From NCBI GenBank assembly GCA_045802605.1, contig JBJMQS010000059.1:1-64000 (forward strand): 64,000 nucleotides of DNA, read 5' to 3'. Positions 30,601-39,545 of this stretch are shown in pieces. The DNA comes from JBJMQS01 sp045802605. GTDB taxonomy: Bacteria; Planctomycetota; Planctomycetia; Gemmatales; Gemmataceae. Each line of letters starts with the position of its first letter. Position 1 is the stretch's first letter. Made by a program: the position numbers and the translations under genes. The notes under the pieces are model-generated. The model was not told the DNA's origin and did not search any database. It saw nothing but the letters and a program-made list of their open reading frames with translations.

Positions 30601-33600
30601 AGTCGGCAGCGCCGAGGAGGCGGCCGTGCCGTTGTAGGTCCGGCTATCGGTCACCGCGTTGATGTCCAACGTGGCTTTGCTGATCGAGCCCACGGCATCG
30701 TGCGTGAACACATCGTAGTTGTTGCCGCCATTGCCATCGGCGAGACTGTAAGCGCTCACCGTCAAAATGCGGCTGCCAGCGTTCTTGCTGTCAAACGACT
30801 GCTGCAGGCCGGTCAAGGTGTCACCCGATTGCAGACCAAAGTAGGTCGGCGCGACCGACGAGCTCGACGTGCCATCGTAGACGCGGCTGTCGGTCGTCGC
30901 GTTGATGTCGAGTTGGGCCTTGAAGATTGTGCCCGCTGCGTCCTCGGTGGACACGGTGTAGTTGTTGCCGCCGTTGCCATCGGTCAAGGTGTACCCCACC
31001 ACTGAAAGGATGCGTGGGCCGGCGTTTCTGCTGTCGAACACTTGAACCAGATCGGTGAGGCTGTCACCCGGCTGCAGGCCGCCGTAGCTCGGCAGGGCGC
31101 TGGAGATAGCCGTGCCGTCATAGTCGCGGCTGAATGGCGTGGCGACGATCGTGAGGGAGGCCTTGCTGATCGAGCCATTAGCGGTGTGGGTCACAACGTT
31201 GTAATTGCCACCGGCATTGCCATCTGTCAGCGTGTAGCTGGTGACGCTCAAGGTGCGAGCACCTGCGTTCTTACTGTCGAACATTTGGACGAGGCCCGTC
31301 AAGCTATCGCCCGTCTGCAGACCCGTGGAGGTCGGCACGGCCGCGGAAGCGGTGGTGCCGTCATAACCGCGGCTGTCGGAAGTCGCGAAGATGTCGAGCG
31401 CGGCCTTGCTGATGGTGCCCGCGGCGGTGTGCGTGGTGACGGCATAGTTGCCGCCACTGTTGCCATCGGCGAGCGTGTAACTCGCGACCAACGTGCTGTT
31501 GCCGGCGCCCATCACATTGCGTGATGCGAACGCTTGGCTCAGAGCACTGAAGCTATCGGTGTCGTAAAGCAGTCCTGCGGCCAAGCCGTCGGCTTGGAAA
31601 GTAGGAGCCGCGGACGATCCCGTCGTGCCGTCGTAAGTGCGGCTATCGGTGGTGGCATAGATATCCAGCCCCCGTTGAGTGATCGAACCACTGGCGGTGT
31701 GCGTGAACACATCGTAATTGCCGCCGGCATTGCCATCCGACAGCGAGTAGGCACTGACGGACATCGTTCGCGCGCCGGCGTTGCGGCTGTCGAACACCTC
31801 GACGAGGCCCGTGAGGGTGTCGCCCGTCTGCAAGCCGGTCGAGGTCGGCAAGGCTGCAGAAGTCGCAGTGCCGTCGTAGGCTCGGCTATCCGTGGTGGCG
31901 AAGATATCCAGAGCCCGCTTGCTGATTGAGCCGGAGACCGTGTGCGTGAACACATCGTAGTTGCCGCCGGCATTGCCATCGGTCAGCGAGTATGCACTGA
32001 CCGAGAGCGTTCGCGGGCCGGCATTGCGGCTATCGAACACCTGCACCAGACCGGTGAGGCTGTCACCGGTTTGCAGGCCCGTGTAACTCGGCGCCACACT
32101 GGAGGCTGCGGTGCCGTCATAGGTCCGGCTATCGGTCGTGGCATAAATATCGAGTGCGGCCTTGGAGATGGAGCCAGCAATATTGTGCGTAAAGACGTTG
32201 TAGTTGCCGCCGGCATTGCCATCGACCAGCGAGTAGGCGCTGACCGACAACGTGCGTGCTCCGACATTACGGCTGTCGAACACCTGGACGAGGCCCGTGA
32301 GAGAGTCGCCGGTTTGCAGACCGGTGTAAGACGGGACCAACGTTGAAGCCGCCGTGCCGTTGTAGACTCGGTTGTCCGCGGTGGCAAAGATGTCGAGCGT
32401 CGCCTTGGAGATTGATCCCGACGCGGTGGACAGGTGAACGAGATAGTTGCCGCCAGCGTTCTGATCGTTGACCGTGTACGTGGTCACGGACAGAGTTCGC
32501 GAGCCGACATCGCGGCTATCAAACGTCTGGGCCAACGGACTCACGGTGTCGCCATCGAACAAGCCCACGATCGTCGGCGAGACGCTCGAACTCGTCGTGC
32601 CGTCATAAATTCGGCTATCGGGCTGTGCGAATAGGTATAGGTCGGCCAAGGTGACAGTGCCGGGCGAACTGTGCGTGCTCACCGCGTAGTCGTTGCCGCC
32701 GTTGCCATCATTGATCACGTAGTTCGGGACCAAGGTGCTGTTGTCGACCCCGAGAACGTTACGCGAGGTGAATACCTGGGTCAGGCTGGTAAAGGTATCG
32801 CCGTTGTACAGGATGCCGGCCGACTTGCCATTCGCCTGGAACGTCGGGATTTGGTTGGACGCGACAGTCGCATCGTAGGTGCGGCTGTCGTGAACCGCGT
32901 AGATGTCCAACGCCCGCTGAGTGATGCTGCCTGGCGCGGTGAACTCCACCACGGTGTAGTTACCGTTGTTGTTCCCATCGTCCAGCGTGTATTCGCTCAC
33001 CAGCAGCGTGCGGCTACCGGCGTGGCGGCTGTCAAACACTTGCTTCATGTCGATGAGCGTATCGCCAGGTTGCAAGCCGCTGGCTGTGACTACGCCGCTG
33101 GACAAGATCGTGCCGTCGTAGGTGCGTGTGTCCGAGACCGCATAAATATTGAGCGTGCGAACGGTGATATCGGCCGTGGTCTCGTAGCTGTTGTTGAGCA
33201 GCGTGTAATTGATGCTGTCAGCCCCACCGACGACCGCAATGCCCGTGACGTGAACGGGTTTGGCCGAACCCACGTTCTTATCATCGAAGCTGGCGCTGTA
33301 GGTGTACGTAAGGATATCGCCGGAGACGCGATCGTCGGAAAGAGTAGCCGTCGCAAGCGTGGTGCCGTCGTAAACCCGGTTGTCACCCATGGCCGTGGTG
33401 TTGAGGTCGCGCTTGGTGATATTGGCGGTGGTGTCGTAAGTGCTATTCAGGAGGTTGTAATTGCCGGCATCCGCGCCGCCGGAAATTGTGATGCTCATCA
33501 CATGAACCGGCTTGGCCGTGCCGACGTTTTTGTTGTTAAAGTTCGCGACATAGCTGAAACTGAACAGGTCCCCCGCGATACGGTCATCGAACAGATTGAC

Positions 33601-36600
33601 CGTGGCGCTGGTTGTGCCGTCGTAGACACGGTTATTTCCAGTCGCCGTCACATTCAGATCGCGGGCAGTGATATTGGCCGTTGTCATCGCGCTGGTATTG
33701 AAGCTGTAGTTGCCCGCATCGGTGCCCGAGATCGAGATGCCCGTCACGCTCACTGGCTTGTTCATGCCGACATTCTTGTTGTTGAAGCTGGCACTGGTGT
33801 AGCTGTCCGTGAAGATGTCACCACCGAACCGGTTGTCGGACAGGTTCACCGTGGCACCCGACGTCGAATCGTAGATCTTGTCAACACCTGTCGCGCTCAC
33901 TGTCAACGCAAATGGGGTGATATTGGCCGTTGTCATCGCGCTGGTATTGAAGCTGTAGTTGCCGGCATCAGTGCCGGAGATCGAGATACCGCTGACACTC
34001 ACTGGCTTGCCAGTTCCGACGTTCTTATCAGCAAAGCTGGCGCTGGTGTAACTGTCGGTCAACACATCACCGAAGAAGCGGTTGTCCGACAGGTTCACCG
34101 TCGCATTGGTCGTGGAATCGTAGACACGGTTCACGCCCGTTGCGCTCACTGTCAATGCAAACGGCGTGATGTCCGCAGTGGCCGAAGCCGTGGTATTGAA
34201 GCTGTAGTTGCCAGCATCCGTTCCCGAGATCGAAATGCCGCTGACGCTCACTGGCTTGGTGTTGCCCACGTTCTTGTCGGCAAAGCTGGCGGTCGTATAG
34301 CTGTCGGTGAACACATCACCCAAGAAACGGTCGTCCGACAGGTTCACGGTCGCGCCCGTCGTGGCGTCGTACACGCGGCTCACGCCCGCCGCACTCACTG
34401 TCAATGCATATGGCGTGATATTGGCGACGGTCATCGCGCTGGTGTTGTAGCTGTAATTGCCGGCATCCGTTCCCGAGATCGAAATACCGCTGACGCTCAC
34501 TGGCTTGCCAGTTCCGACGTTCTTATCAGCAAAGCTGGCGCTGGTGTAACTGTCAGTGAACACGTCACCACCGAAGCGGTTGTCCGACAGGTTCACGGTC
34601 GCACCGGTCGTCGAATCATACACCCTGTTGACGCCGGTGGCCGTTACCGTCAAAGCAAACGGCGTGATATTGGCCGTGGTAGAAGCCGTGGAGTTAAAGG
34701 TGTAGTTGCCCGCATCGGTGCCCGAGATCGAGATACCGCTGACACTCACTGGCTTGCCAGTTCCGACGTTCTTATCAGCAAAGCTGGCGCTGGTGTAACT
34801 GTCAGTGAACACGTCACCACCGAAGCGGTTGTCCGACAGGTTCACCGTCGCATTGGTCGTGGAATCGTAGACGCGGTTCACACCTGTGGCGCTTACGGTC
34901 AACGCAAATGGCGTGATGTCCGCGGTAGCCGAGGCGGTCGTGTTGAAGGTGTAGTTGCCCGCATCGGTGCCCGAGATCGAGATACCGCTGACACTCACTG
35001 GCTTGCCAGTGCCGACGTTTTTGTTGTTGAAGCTGGCACTGGTGTAACTGTCCGTAAACACATCTCCCAGGAAGCGGTTATCCGACAGGTTTGCCGTTGC
35101 ATTGGTCGTGGAATCGTAGACCCGGTTCACACCTGTGGCACTCACCGTCAAAGCAAATGCCGAGATGTCGGCTGTCGTGTCATAGCTGCTATTAATCAAG
35201 TTGTAATTGGTGGCATCGGCTCCGGAGGTCGAAATGGCCGCCACATGGACGGGTTTGCTGTTTCCTACATTCTTCGTGTCGAATAACGCACTTGCGAAAC
35301 TGACAACCAAATCGTCGCCCGAGATGCTATCGTCCGACTCATGAACAGTTGCATTCTTGGTGCTGTCGTACACTCGGCTGTCCGCACTGTAGCTGACATG
35401 CAAGTCCCTGGCGGAAATTGTCGCTGTGGTAGTTGCGGGATCTAACACGTAGTTGCCGGAATCGCCGCCGCTCAGAGAGGTGCCGTTGAGGGTAACCGTC
35501 TTATTCAACCCGACGTTCTTGTTGGCAAAGGTAGCGTTGGTGTAAGCCAAGTTCACAACATCGCTGAAGAATATTCCGTTGAGCGTGGGTCCGGTAGCGA
35601 TCGCAGCCAGCGCCGAACCATTATAGGTCCGATCGTTCACCGAGAATGTCGCAGTCAAGTGGGCTGCCGAGATGCTCGCGGTCGTGGTCACCGGCGTCGT
35701 CAAGAAGTAGTTGCCGGAATCGCCGCCATTCAAGGCAGCGCCGTTCAACGTGATCGTCTTGTTATTGCCGACGTTCTTGTCCGAAAACGTTGCATCGGTG
35801 AAGCTCACGCCGACTGTATCGCCCGTGACCACGCCCGAGAGTGTTGGGCCGGTGGCGATGGTCGCGGCATCGGTGCCGTTATAGACCCGGTCCGCCACGG
35901 TGAAGCTCGCGGAGATAGTCTTCGGCGTGATTTGGAATGATTGAGACGAACTGGAAGCATCGAGATAAACCGTGCCACCGTGGTCAAGGTTGTCCGAGGT
36001 ATAGAAAGCGCGGCTGTAATAGCCGTTGACATTCTTGGGCGCGGCAATGCTATTCAAATCGGAACTTGCATCGGAGCTGTTGGCGTAATAGCGAACCGCC
36101 GAGTCTCCCCCAGAACTCGCTGCCGCCGGCGCCAATGAAACACTGGCCGATGAATAAGCGTTGCCATCATAAATGCTGTTGGGCACACTCAACGTGACCG
36201 TCGGTGCGACAAACGTCACAATTTGCAGCGAGTTCGCATCTTGGTCGAAGCTGGTTGTCGGTGAACCGCCACCGTGGTTTACGATGATCCGTAAGCCATA
36301 GCTGCCCGGCGTTAGTCCCGTACTGGTCACCGTAGCGGTGCGGTTGAATGAGCCGGTCGCCTGGTTGATAATTGTCGTCGTGGCACCGGTCTTCAGAGCG
36401 CTGCCGGTGAATGAGGAGTTCCAAATTTCCGCTCGGTAGCTGGTGTTGGCCGCCGCTGAGCCCACGGTGTAATCGAAATTCACGCTGACGGACTGGCCGG
36501 CCGCAACGCTGACATGCTCGTTCAATGTTCCGTCGTAATCGGTCGTCGATGTTAGGGACTTAATGTCAATTGCGGTCACAGATGGAGCGGTTCGATCTTC

Positions 36601-36702
36601 GAGAGTCCACAATGCAAGGTTGCGGTTACGCTTGGTCCGCCGGGCTGGGCGAATGTGAGTCTTACGGGTGATGGTCTTGATCCAGTGGCGGAATGAGAAC
36701 AT
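27640..36702 (-). CDS. Giant YDG/MBG-type repeat protein with LEDR N-terminus
   Basis: This is a 3,020-residue protein. The ATG at 36702 is preferred to an upstream one at 36747 because AGGAGGAG lies seven bases before it. The N-terminus is basic and reads LALWTLEDRTAPS near residues 31-43, with no ordinary hydrophobic signal segment. A short Ig-like domain follows, then about 11 YDG-type repeats (RVYDSTTNATVNLSDNRF, FADKNVGTGKPVSVSGI) to near 33165. About 15 repeats of a second kind (DSRTYDGT, LQTGDSL, VFDSRNAGARTLSV) extend to near 29440, followed by three MBG-like repeats (ILVNGYTGDYD) and two or three more YDG-like units. The protein ends in a non-repetitive tail (NGTWYALSVATFGGYIP). I infer a stalk-like surface protein; no enzyme motif was seen. 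The large plus-strand open frames across it, up to 871 codons, are shadows. Confidence 0.9.
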   Translation of the reverse strand: MFSFRHWIKTITRKTHIRPARRTKRNRNLALWTLEDRTAPSVTAIDIKSLTSTTDYDGTLNEHVSVAAGQSVSVNFDYTVGSAAANTSYRAEIWNSSFTGSALKTGATTTIINQATGSFNRTATVTSTGLTPGSYGLRIIVNHGGGSPTTSFDQDANSLQIVTFVAPTVTLSVPNSIYDGNAYSSASVSLAPAAASSGGDSAVRYYANSSDASSDLNSIAAPKNVNGYYSRAFYTSDNLDHGGTVYLDASSSSQSFQITPKTISASFTVADRVYNGTDAATIATGPTLSGVVTGDTVGVSFTDATFSDKNVGNNKTITLNGAALNGGDSGNYFLTTPVTTTASISAAHLTATFSVNDRTYNGSALAAIATGPTLNGIFFSDVVNLAYTNATFANKNVGLNKTVTLNGTSLSGGDSGNYVLDPATTTATISARDLHVSYSADSRVYDSTKNATVHESDDSISGDDLVVSFASALFDTKNVGNSKPVHVAAISTSGADATNYNLINSSYDTTADISAFALTVSATGVNRVYDSTTNATANLSDNRFLGDVFTDSYTSASFNNKNVGTGKPVSVSGISISGTDAGNYTFNTTASATADITPFALTVSATGVNRVYDSTTNATVNLSDNRFGGDVFTDSYTSASFADKNVGTGKPVSVSGISISGTDAGNYTFNSTASTTANITPFALTVTATGVNRVYDSTTGATVNLSDNRFGGDVFTDSYTSASFADKNVGTGKPVSVSGISISGTDAGNYSYNTSAMTVANITPYALTVSAAGVSRVYDATTGATVNLSDDRFLGDVFTDSYTTASFADKNVGNTKPVSVSGISISGTDAGNYSFNTTASATADITPFALTVSATGVNRVYDSTTNATVNLSDNRFFGDVLTDSYTSASFADKNVGTGKPVSVSGISISGTDAGNYSFNTSAMTTANITPFALTVSATGVDKIYDSTSGATVNLSDNRFGGDIFTDSYTSASFNNKNVGMNKPVSVTGISISGTDAGNYSFNTSAMTTANITARDLNVTATGNNRVYDGTTSATVNLFDDRIAGDLFSFSYVANFNNKNVGTAKPVHVMSITISGGADAGNYNLLNSTYDTTANITKRDLNTTAMGDNRVYDGTTLATATLSDDRVSGDILTYTYSASFDDKNVGSAKPVHVTGIAVVGGADSINYTLLNNSYETTADITVRTLNIYAVSDTRTYDGTILSSGVVTASGLQPGDTLIDMKQVFDSRHAGSRTLLVSEYTLDDGNNNGNYTVVEFTAPGSITQRALDIYAVHDSRTYDATVASNQIPTFQANGKSAGILYNGDTFTSLTQVFTSRNVLGVDNSTLVPNYVINDGNGGNDYAVSTHSSPGTVTLADLYLFAQPDSRIYDGTTSSSVSPTIVGLFDGDTVSPLAQTFDSRDVGSRTLSVTTYTVNDQNAGGNYLVHLSTASGSISKATLDIFATADNRVYNGTAASTLVPSYTGLQTGDSLTGLVQVFDSRNVGARTLSVSAYSLVDGNAGGNYNVFTHNIAGSISKAALDIYATTDSRTYDGTAASSVAPSYTGLQTGDSLTGLVQVFDSRNAGPRTLSVSAYSLTDGNAGGNYDVFTHTVSGSISKRALDIFATTDSRAYDGTATSAALPTSTGLQTGDTLTGLVEVFDSRNAGARTMSVSAYSLSDGNAGGNYDVFTHTASGSITQRGLDIYATTDSRTYDGTTGSSAAPTFQADGLAAGLLYDTDSFSALSQAFASRNVMGAGNSTLVASYTLADGNSGGNYAVTTHTAAGTISKAALDIFATSDSRGYDGTTASAAVPTSTGLQTGDSLTGLVQMFDSKNAGARTLSVTSYTLTDGNAGGNYNVVTHTANGSISKASLTIVATPFSRDYDGTAISSALPSYGGLQPGDSLTDLVQVFDSRNAGPRILSVVGYTLTDGNGGNNYTVSTEDAAGTIFKAQLDINATTDSRVYDGTSSSSVAPTYFGLQSGDTLTGLQQSFDSKNAGSRILTVSAYSLADGNGGNNYDVFTHDAVGSISKATLDINAVTDSRTYNGTAASSALPTYTGLQTGDSLSSLVEAFDSRDAGPRTLSVVAYTLGDGNGGGNYNVFTHTAAGSISKADLFISAHTDSRGYDGTANSSVSPDVTGVQTGDNVSGLSQVFDSKNAGARTLSVATYTVNDGNLGNNYTVHLATAAGTISQATLDIFAVSDSRTYDGTTDSAGMPTWSGLFTGDTLDGLVQEFDSRNAGARMLDVSEYTLDDGNNGNNYDLVFHGAAGSISQADLDITAVSDARGYNGTTNSTGTPMVAGLFAPDNVSGLSQVFDSRNAGSRTLSVNTYTVNDGNLGGNYAVHLHTAAGSISKADVDIFATSQTRIYDATTNSTAVPSVTGVQTGDSVNSLTQAFDSTNAGARTLSVTGYTVNDANSGNNYNVHLHTAAGTINKATAGIVVDDYTGDYDAAFHGLTPHITGVAGESDNISLGFSGDSFKNAGSHVANWSFSGAPNYEDASGAGNVTINQVHASILVNGYTGDYDTFAHGATGSASGPDGNLSGFLNLGASYTNAPGGVAHWTFNAGSNYFTESGDVNIDIGKVHASILVNGYTGTYDAASHGATGSASGPDGNLSGFLNFGASYINAPGGNAHWTFNAGGNYFTESGDVAIVINKAATHVTVTWADGAGVIYDGASHSATARWDSNGVDAEGANGLTVSYQKWNGTSWDNIGGAPSAAGLYQAIASFAGNTNHNGSSGATSFTISQKHLTAGFNAANRVYNGNTSATVTSGPTLIGVVSGDTVTLSYTDATFSDKNAGVNKVVTLNGGTLGGASGANYVLDVSTTTATITAKSITASFTADNKFFDNTTDAVVHTSVSGVIGGDVVSMVVVVPHFASSVPGTWSVRGNSYTLSGADAGNYSLSSVGSPPSATISFPTNDFNVTTAATQNLSLATNSTVTAHIDDVPTLQAIATGGFAFRQVFFSALTGKTVTLSAAIVGGSYTGTAFGLSSAASAANMSKLVTAANTSPGSATNITVTDQVNINGTWYALSVATFGGYIP
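29440..33165 (-). repeat. Second YDG-type repeat series (about 15 copies)
   Basis: Copies of about 80-90 residues carry the signature FDSRNAGARTLSV and an ending such as DGNxGGNYxVxTHTAAGSISKA. Two copies, near 31500 and 32750, have a longer middle (FQADGLAAG or FQANGKSAG) and read SRNVMG or SRNVLG, so there are two subtypes in one series. Confidence 0.8.
33165..35925 (-). repeat. First YDG-type repeat series (about 11 copies)
   Basis: Copies of about 73-80 residues carry (D/N)KNVG followed by KPVSV or KTVTL. Several neighbours between 33700 and 35100 are nearly identical in DNA: the stretch reading TGTDAGNYSFNT-like and its flanks recurs with few changes. This points to recent expansion or homogenisation. 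Confidence 0.8.
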
Positions 36703-36709
36703 ACGATGA

Positions 36710-36717
36710 CTCCTCCT
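36710..36717 (-). promoter_or_regulatory. Ribosome binding site AGGAGGAG fixing the start of the 3,020-aa gene
   Basis: An exact AGGAGGAG on the minus strand lies seven bases before the ATG at 36702. The in-frame ATG at 36747 lies upstream of this site and has nothing comparable, so the shorter protein is chosen. Confidence 0.8.
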
Positions 36718-36788
36718 GGGGGTGAAGAACGGCGTAACGACGGCCATACTTGCCGTCGTTTACTTGCAGTGTGAGGCCTCGAGCTCAA

Positions 36789-37370
36789 TCAATTCGTGCA
36801 CCGACCCTTGGCCAACAGTTCGACGTCAATGGTGGCCAGTTCTAGGTCGAGCACTTCGATCGTTTTTTCAGCGGCTTCGCGCGCGAGTTCCGGCGACATG
36901 TCGCACTCAGCAGTCGGCGGCTCCCATTCTTCAGTAGGAAGTCCGCTTTCGCGAAAGAGCGCATAGGCGAAGGCTTCTTCGGCAGAGATCTTGTTCCCGC
37001 ACAACCAATGGGTGGCTTGAGCGATCCACTTGCGATTGTCGGGTAAAAGTTCAGAAACGGGGATTCGAAGGGCAGTCGCAACTGTCAACAAGAACCCATT
37101 CGACACGCAGTATTCGCCGCTGATGACGCGATCAAAATTTCTAGCGTTGCGACGAATGAGAGTTTCTTGATTGAGCGCATCGATGCTCAATGGCTCTTCA
37201 CCATTGACGCGGTTTTCTTCGATTGCAAGGCGGACACGTGAAAGCCAATGTTCTCGCGCTGCAAATTCAAGCGCCGCCAAGATGCGCTTGTGATGCCATG
37301 ACCACCACATGTGGGAACGTGCGAACGACGATGTAATGGGTGATAAGCGGTGGGGGCGATTGGACGTCAT
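36789..37370 (-). CDS. Putative HTH (Cro/CI-like) small protein
   Basis: A 193-residue soluble protein. Residues about 62-115 (LSIDALNQETLIRRNARNFDR, then VSNGFLLTVATALRIPVSELLP) have the look of a Cro/CI helix-turn-helix followed by the VSxLLP-type end common in that family; this is a weak reading. The C-terminus is acidic. It lies 87 bp upstream of the 3,020-aa gene in the same direction, so the two may share a transcript and it could regulate that gene. The start is uncertain: neither the ATG at 37370 nor that at 37310 has a clear Shine-Dalgarno sequence. Confidence 0.65.
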   Translation of the reverse strand: MTSNRPHRLSPITSSFARSHMWWSWHHKRILAALEFAAREHWLSRVRLAIEENRVNGEEPLSIDALNQETLIRRNARNFDRVISGEYCVSNGFLLTVATALRIPVSELLPDNRKWIAQATHWLCGNKISAEEAFAYALFRESGLPTEEWEPPTAECDMSPELAREAAEKTIEVLDLELATIDVELLAKGRCTN

Positions 37371-37712
37371 GGTGGTCAGCGCGGTGTAGATTTACGAATT
37401 TCCCTGTTATCCCGGTCACGCAAACGAGAGGCAATGGCGCACTGCGCCTTTTATCCGATTCTCCGAGATTTTTCCGCAGGCCTTACGCAACCCAAACGAG
37501 AAGATTAAAGCGTGGCTTGAAATTCTTCCGTACTGTTTCTCCAGTCAGCCCCTTCTGAGGAATACGCAAATTCCGAAAATGAAATGCAACTTCTTGCGAT
37601 TTTCTTTTTCACGCAATTCAAAACGAACCAAACTACCAAACGTAAATGATGGTGACCGGTAAACTTCTGAAGTGGTAGAGCGGTATCGTACAGCTGCTAA
37701 GAAACAATTCGC
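37371..37712. other. Gene-free stretch between the HTH gene and the ABC permease gene
   Basis: About 340 bp that is AT-richer than its surroundings and has no open frame with convincing protein composition. It probably contains the promoter for the minus-strand gene at 37370 and the 3' end of the ABC transporter transcript. No clear terminator hairpin with a U-run was found. Confidence 0.45.
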
Positions 37713-39545
37713 TCACTCCGCTTTCGACGCCACGACTTCCAAGATCTTCAATTCGCGCGCTTGCAAGTTCTCGCCTTGGATGCCGAGCACCAGGCGGTAG
37801 AGGAAAATCATCAGTGCACATTCGGCGAGCGCCAATATAAGGCAATAGAGCTGACCTGGTCCCCAGCCAAAGGAGTCAGCCACCACGCCCGCGGCCACCG
37901 GAATAAATGCTGGCGACATCGTCATGGGAATAAGAATCAAGAGCGCGAGGTTCACCACCACGGGAATGAATTTCCCGCCGGTCGGCCGCAGCGAGCCAGC
38001 CGCGATCGGCATCGGCGCAATCATCGACGCCCAATTTGTGAGCAGGCAATAGAGCAGGTACATCGTGATGAAGCCCGGAACGGCCGCGATGAGATAGCCG
38101 ACGGGGATCGGCATCAAGAATTGCAACAGCGCTGCGACGATAAACCCAAGGCCAAGCGCGAGCGGGGCAATTGCCAGGTTTTTACCGAGCAGGATCTCGC
38201 GCCGCGGGGCCGCACTCAGGACGAACACGCGAAACCCACTGCGATCGAAGCCAAATTGATTGGAAAAGAACTGCGTCATCGAAATCAAAATCATGCCCAT
38301 CGCACCGTAGGTAATGAACGGGCTACGCGGCAAGCCGCTTTTGCTGGAATTCGTGACCATCAACATGCCAAACACGGCGATCATGAGGATCGGGCTGAGC
38401 AGCATCATCTTCGCCTCGGGTGCCCGGAGCAAACCGCGCAGCGAACTCGTCGCCACCGCGGCCGCCTGCTCGGAGATCCAGGGCAACTCCCTCTCGACCA
38501 GCAATCGGCTTTTCGATGTCGCAATCGGCTTCGCCGGTGCGGCGGCTTTCTTTCGCCGGCCAGAAGTGAAATGCCCAGTGTAAAGCCGCAGTGTTGTTTG
38601 ATAGCCGCGCCACAAACTTGCGCAGCCGATGAAGGTCATAGCCAGGAACCCAAGAGCGGCCGGCCAATACGTCCGGTCGGCGATGCTCTTCGCGCCGAAG
38701 GGCAGCCAGCCGAGCGGGATTGCCATGTTGAGAACTTCTGCTGTGCGCTCCATCTGGTTCATGGACGCCTGCGCAGACTTGGCCAACCGCTCGCTGTGTG
38801 CCTTTGTGACCGCCTGGAACTGTTCTTGCGCTTGTTGTTGGGTGATCTCACCGCGAGACACAGCCGCGTTTAATCGAGTGAGCTCTTCGGTCAGCCCTTC
38901 GGTGTCCGACGGCGTGTAGCCATGGTTGACGCTCATATTGATGATGTTCGGCGTCTGCGAGATTAGAATGAGCAACGTCGTTGCGATCATGACGACGTTG
39001 CGCCGCCGCCGGGGATTTGTCATGATCGAAGCCAGCCATCCGCGGAACTGATACGTCAGTGCCGTGACCATCAGGAAAAAGGCGAACACGACCGGCAGTT
39101 GTGCGAGCATCACTAGGCCGTGGCTCACCGCGAGGCCGATTGTCAACCCAAGTGCGGCCGGCACGAACACGATCAGCGAAAACGCCATGAGCGAACTGAT
39201 GTAATTAATGAAGAACGCACTTTTGAGGGACACGGGCAGATGCAGGAACTTGTCCAGGGACAGCGCTTCTGAACGCTGTAGTTCGGTGACGATGCCGATC
39301 ACCCAAAACATCGAGAACGCGCCAACCAGCCCATCCCACGCGTACATGTAAACACTCGGCGTCGCATCTTTGAACGCGAACATTCCAACAAAAAACATAA
39401 CGACGAACATCGTGAGAGCGAGCAAAATACGGACGACGTTGAGTATCGCCTCAAAAACGACGCCGATGACGCCCTGCTTGCGGAGTTGGTTCGCACGAAT
39501 GCGATAGCGCAGCCAGACGAATGCCCGGAAGTGCTGCCAGTTCAT
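37713..39545 (-). CDS. ABC-2 type transporter permease
   Basis: A 610-residue membrane protein with roughly ten or more hydrophobic segments (for example residues 28-50, 70-85, 108-150, 290-315 and 430-580). Residues about 218-262 form a soluble, coiled-coil-like stretch rich in Glu, Gln and Ala (LTRLNAAVSRGEITQQQAQEQF). Length and layout fit the large ABC-2-like permeases of bacterial exporters. The start codon overlaps the last four bases of the ATPase gene (ATGA), so the two are translationally coupled and should form one exporter in the cytoplasmic membrane. The substrate cannot be read from the sequence. The plus-strand frame at 37761-38873 is a shadow. Confidence 0.85.
   Translation of the reverse strand: MNWQHFRAFVWLRYRIRANQLRKQGVIGVVFEAILNVVRILLALTMFVVMFFVGMFAFKDATPSVYMYAWDGLVGAFSMFWVIGIVTELQRSEALSLDKFLHLPVSLKSAFFINYISSLMAFSLIVFVPAALGLTIGLAVSHGLVMLAQLPVVFAFFLMVTALTYQFRGWLASIMTNPRRRRNVVMIATTLLILISQTPNIINMSVNHGYTPSDTEGLTEELTRLNAAVSRGEITQQQAQEQFQAVTKAHSERLAKSAQASMNQMERTAEVLNMAIPLGWLPFGAKSIADRTYWPAALGFLAMTFIGCASLWRGYQTTLRLYTGHFTSGRRKKAAAPAKPIATSKSRLLVERELPWISEQAAAVATSSLRGLLRAPEAKMMLLSPILMIAVFGMLMVTNSSKSGLPRSPFITYGAMGMILISMTQFFSNQFGFDRSGFRVFVLSAAPRREILLGKNLAIAPLALGLGFIVAALLQFLMPIPVGYLIAAVPGFITMYLLYCLLTNWASMIAPMPIAAGSLRPTGGKFIPVVVNLALLILIPMTMSPAFIPVAAGVVADSFGWGPGQLYCLILALAECALMIFLYRLVLGIQGENLQARELKILEVVASKAE

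Noticed and set aside
32671..35286. 871-codon plus-strand open frame
   Set aside because: It is antisense to the YDG repeat gene, and its repeats are in step with that gene's repeats. It has no ribosome site or domain of its own, so it is a shadow.
37761..38873. 370-codon plus-strand open frame
   Set aside because: Antisense to the ABC permease; its His/Arg/Gln-rich composition and lack of any domain mark it as a shadow.
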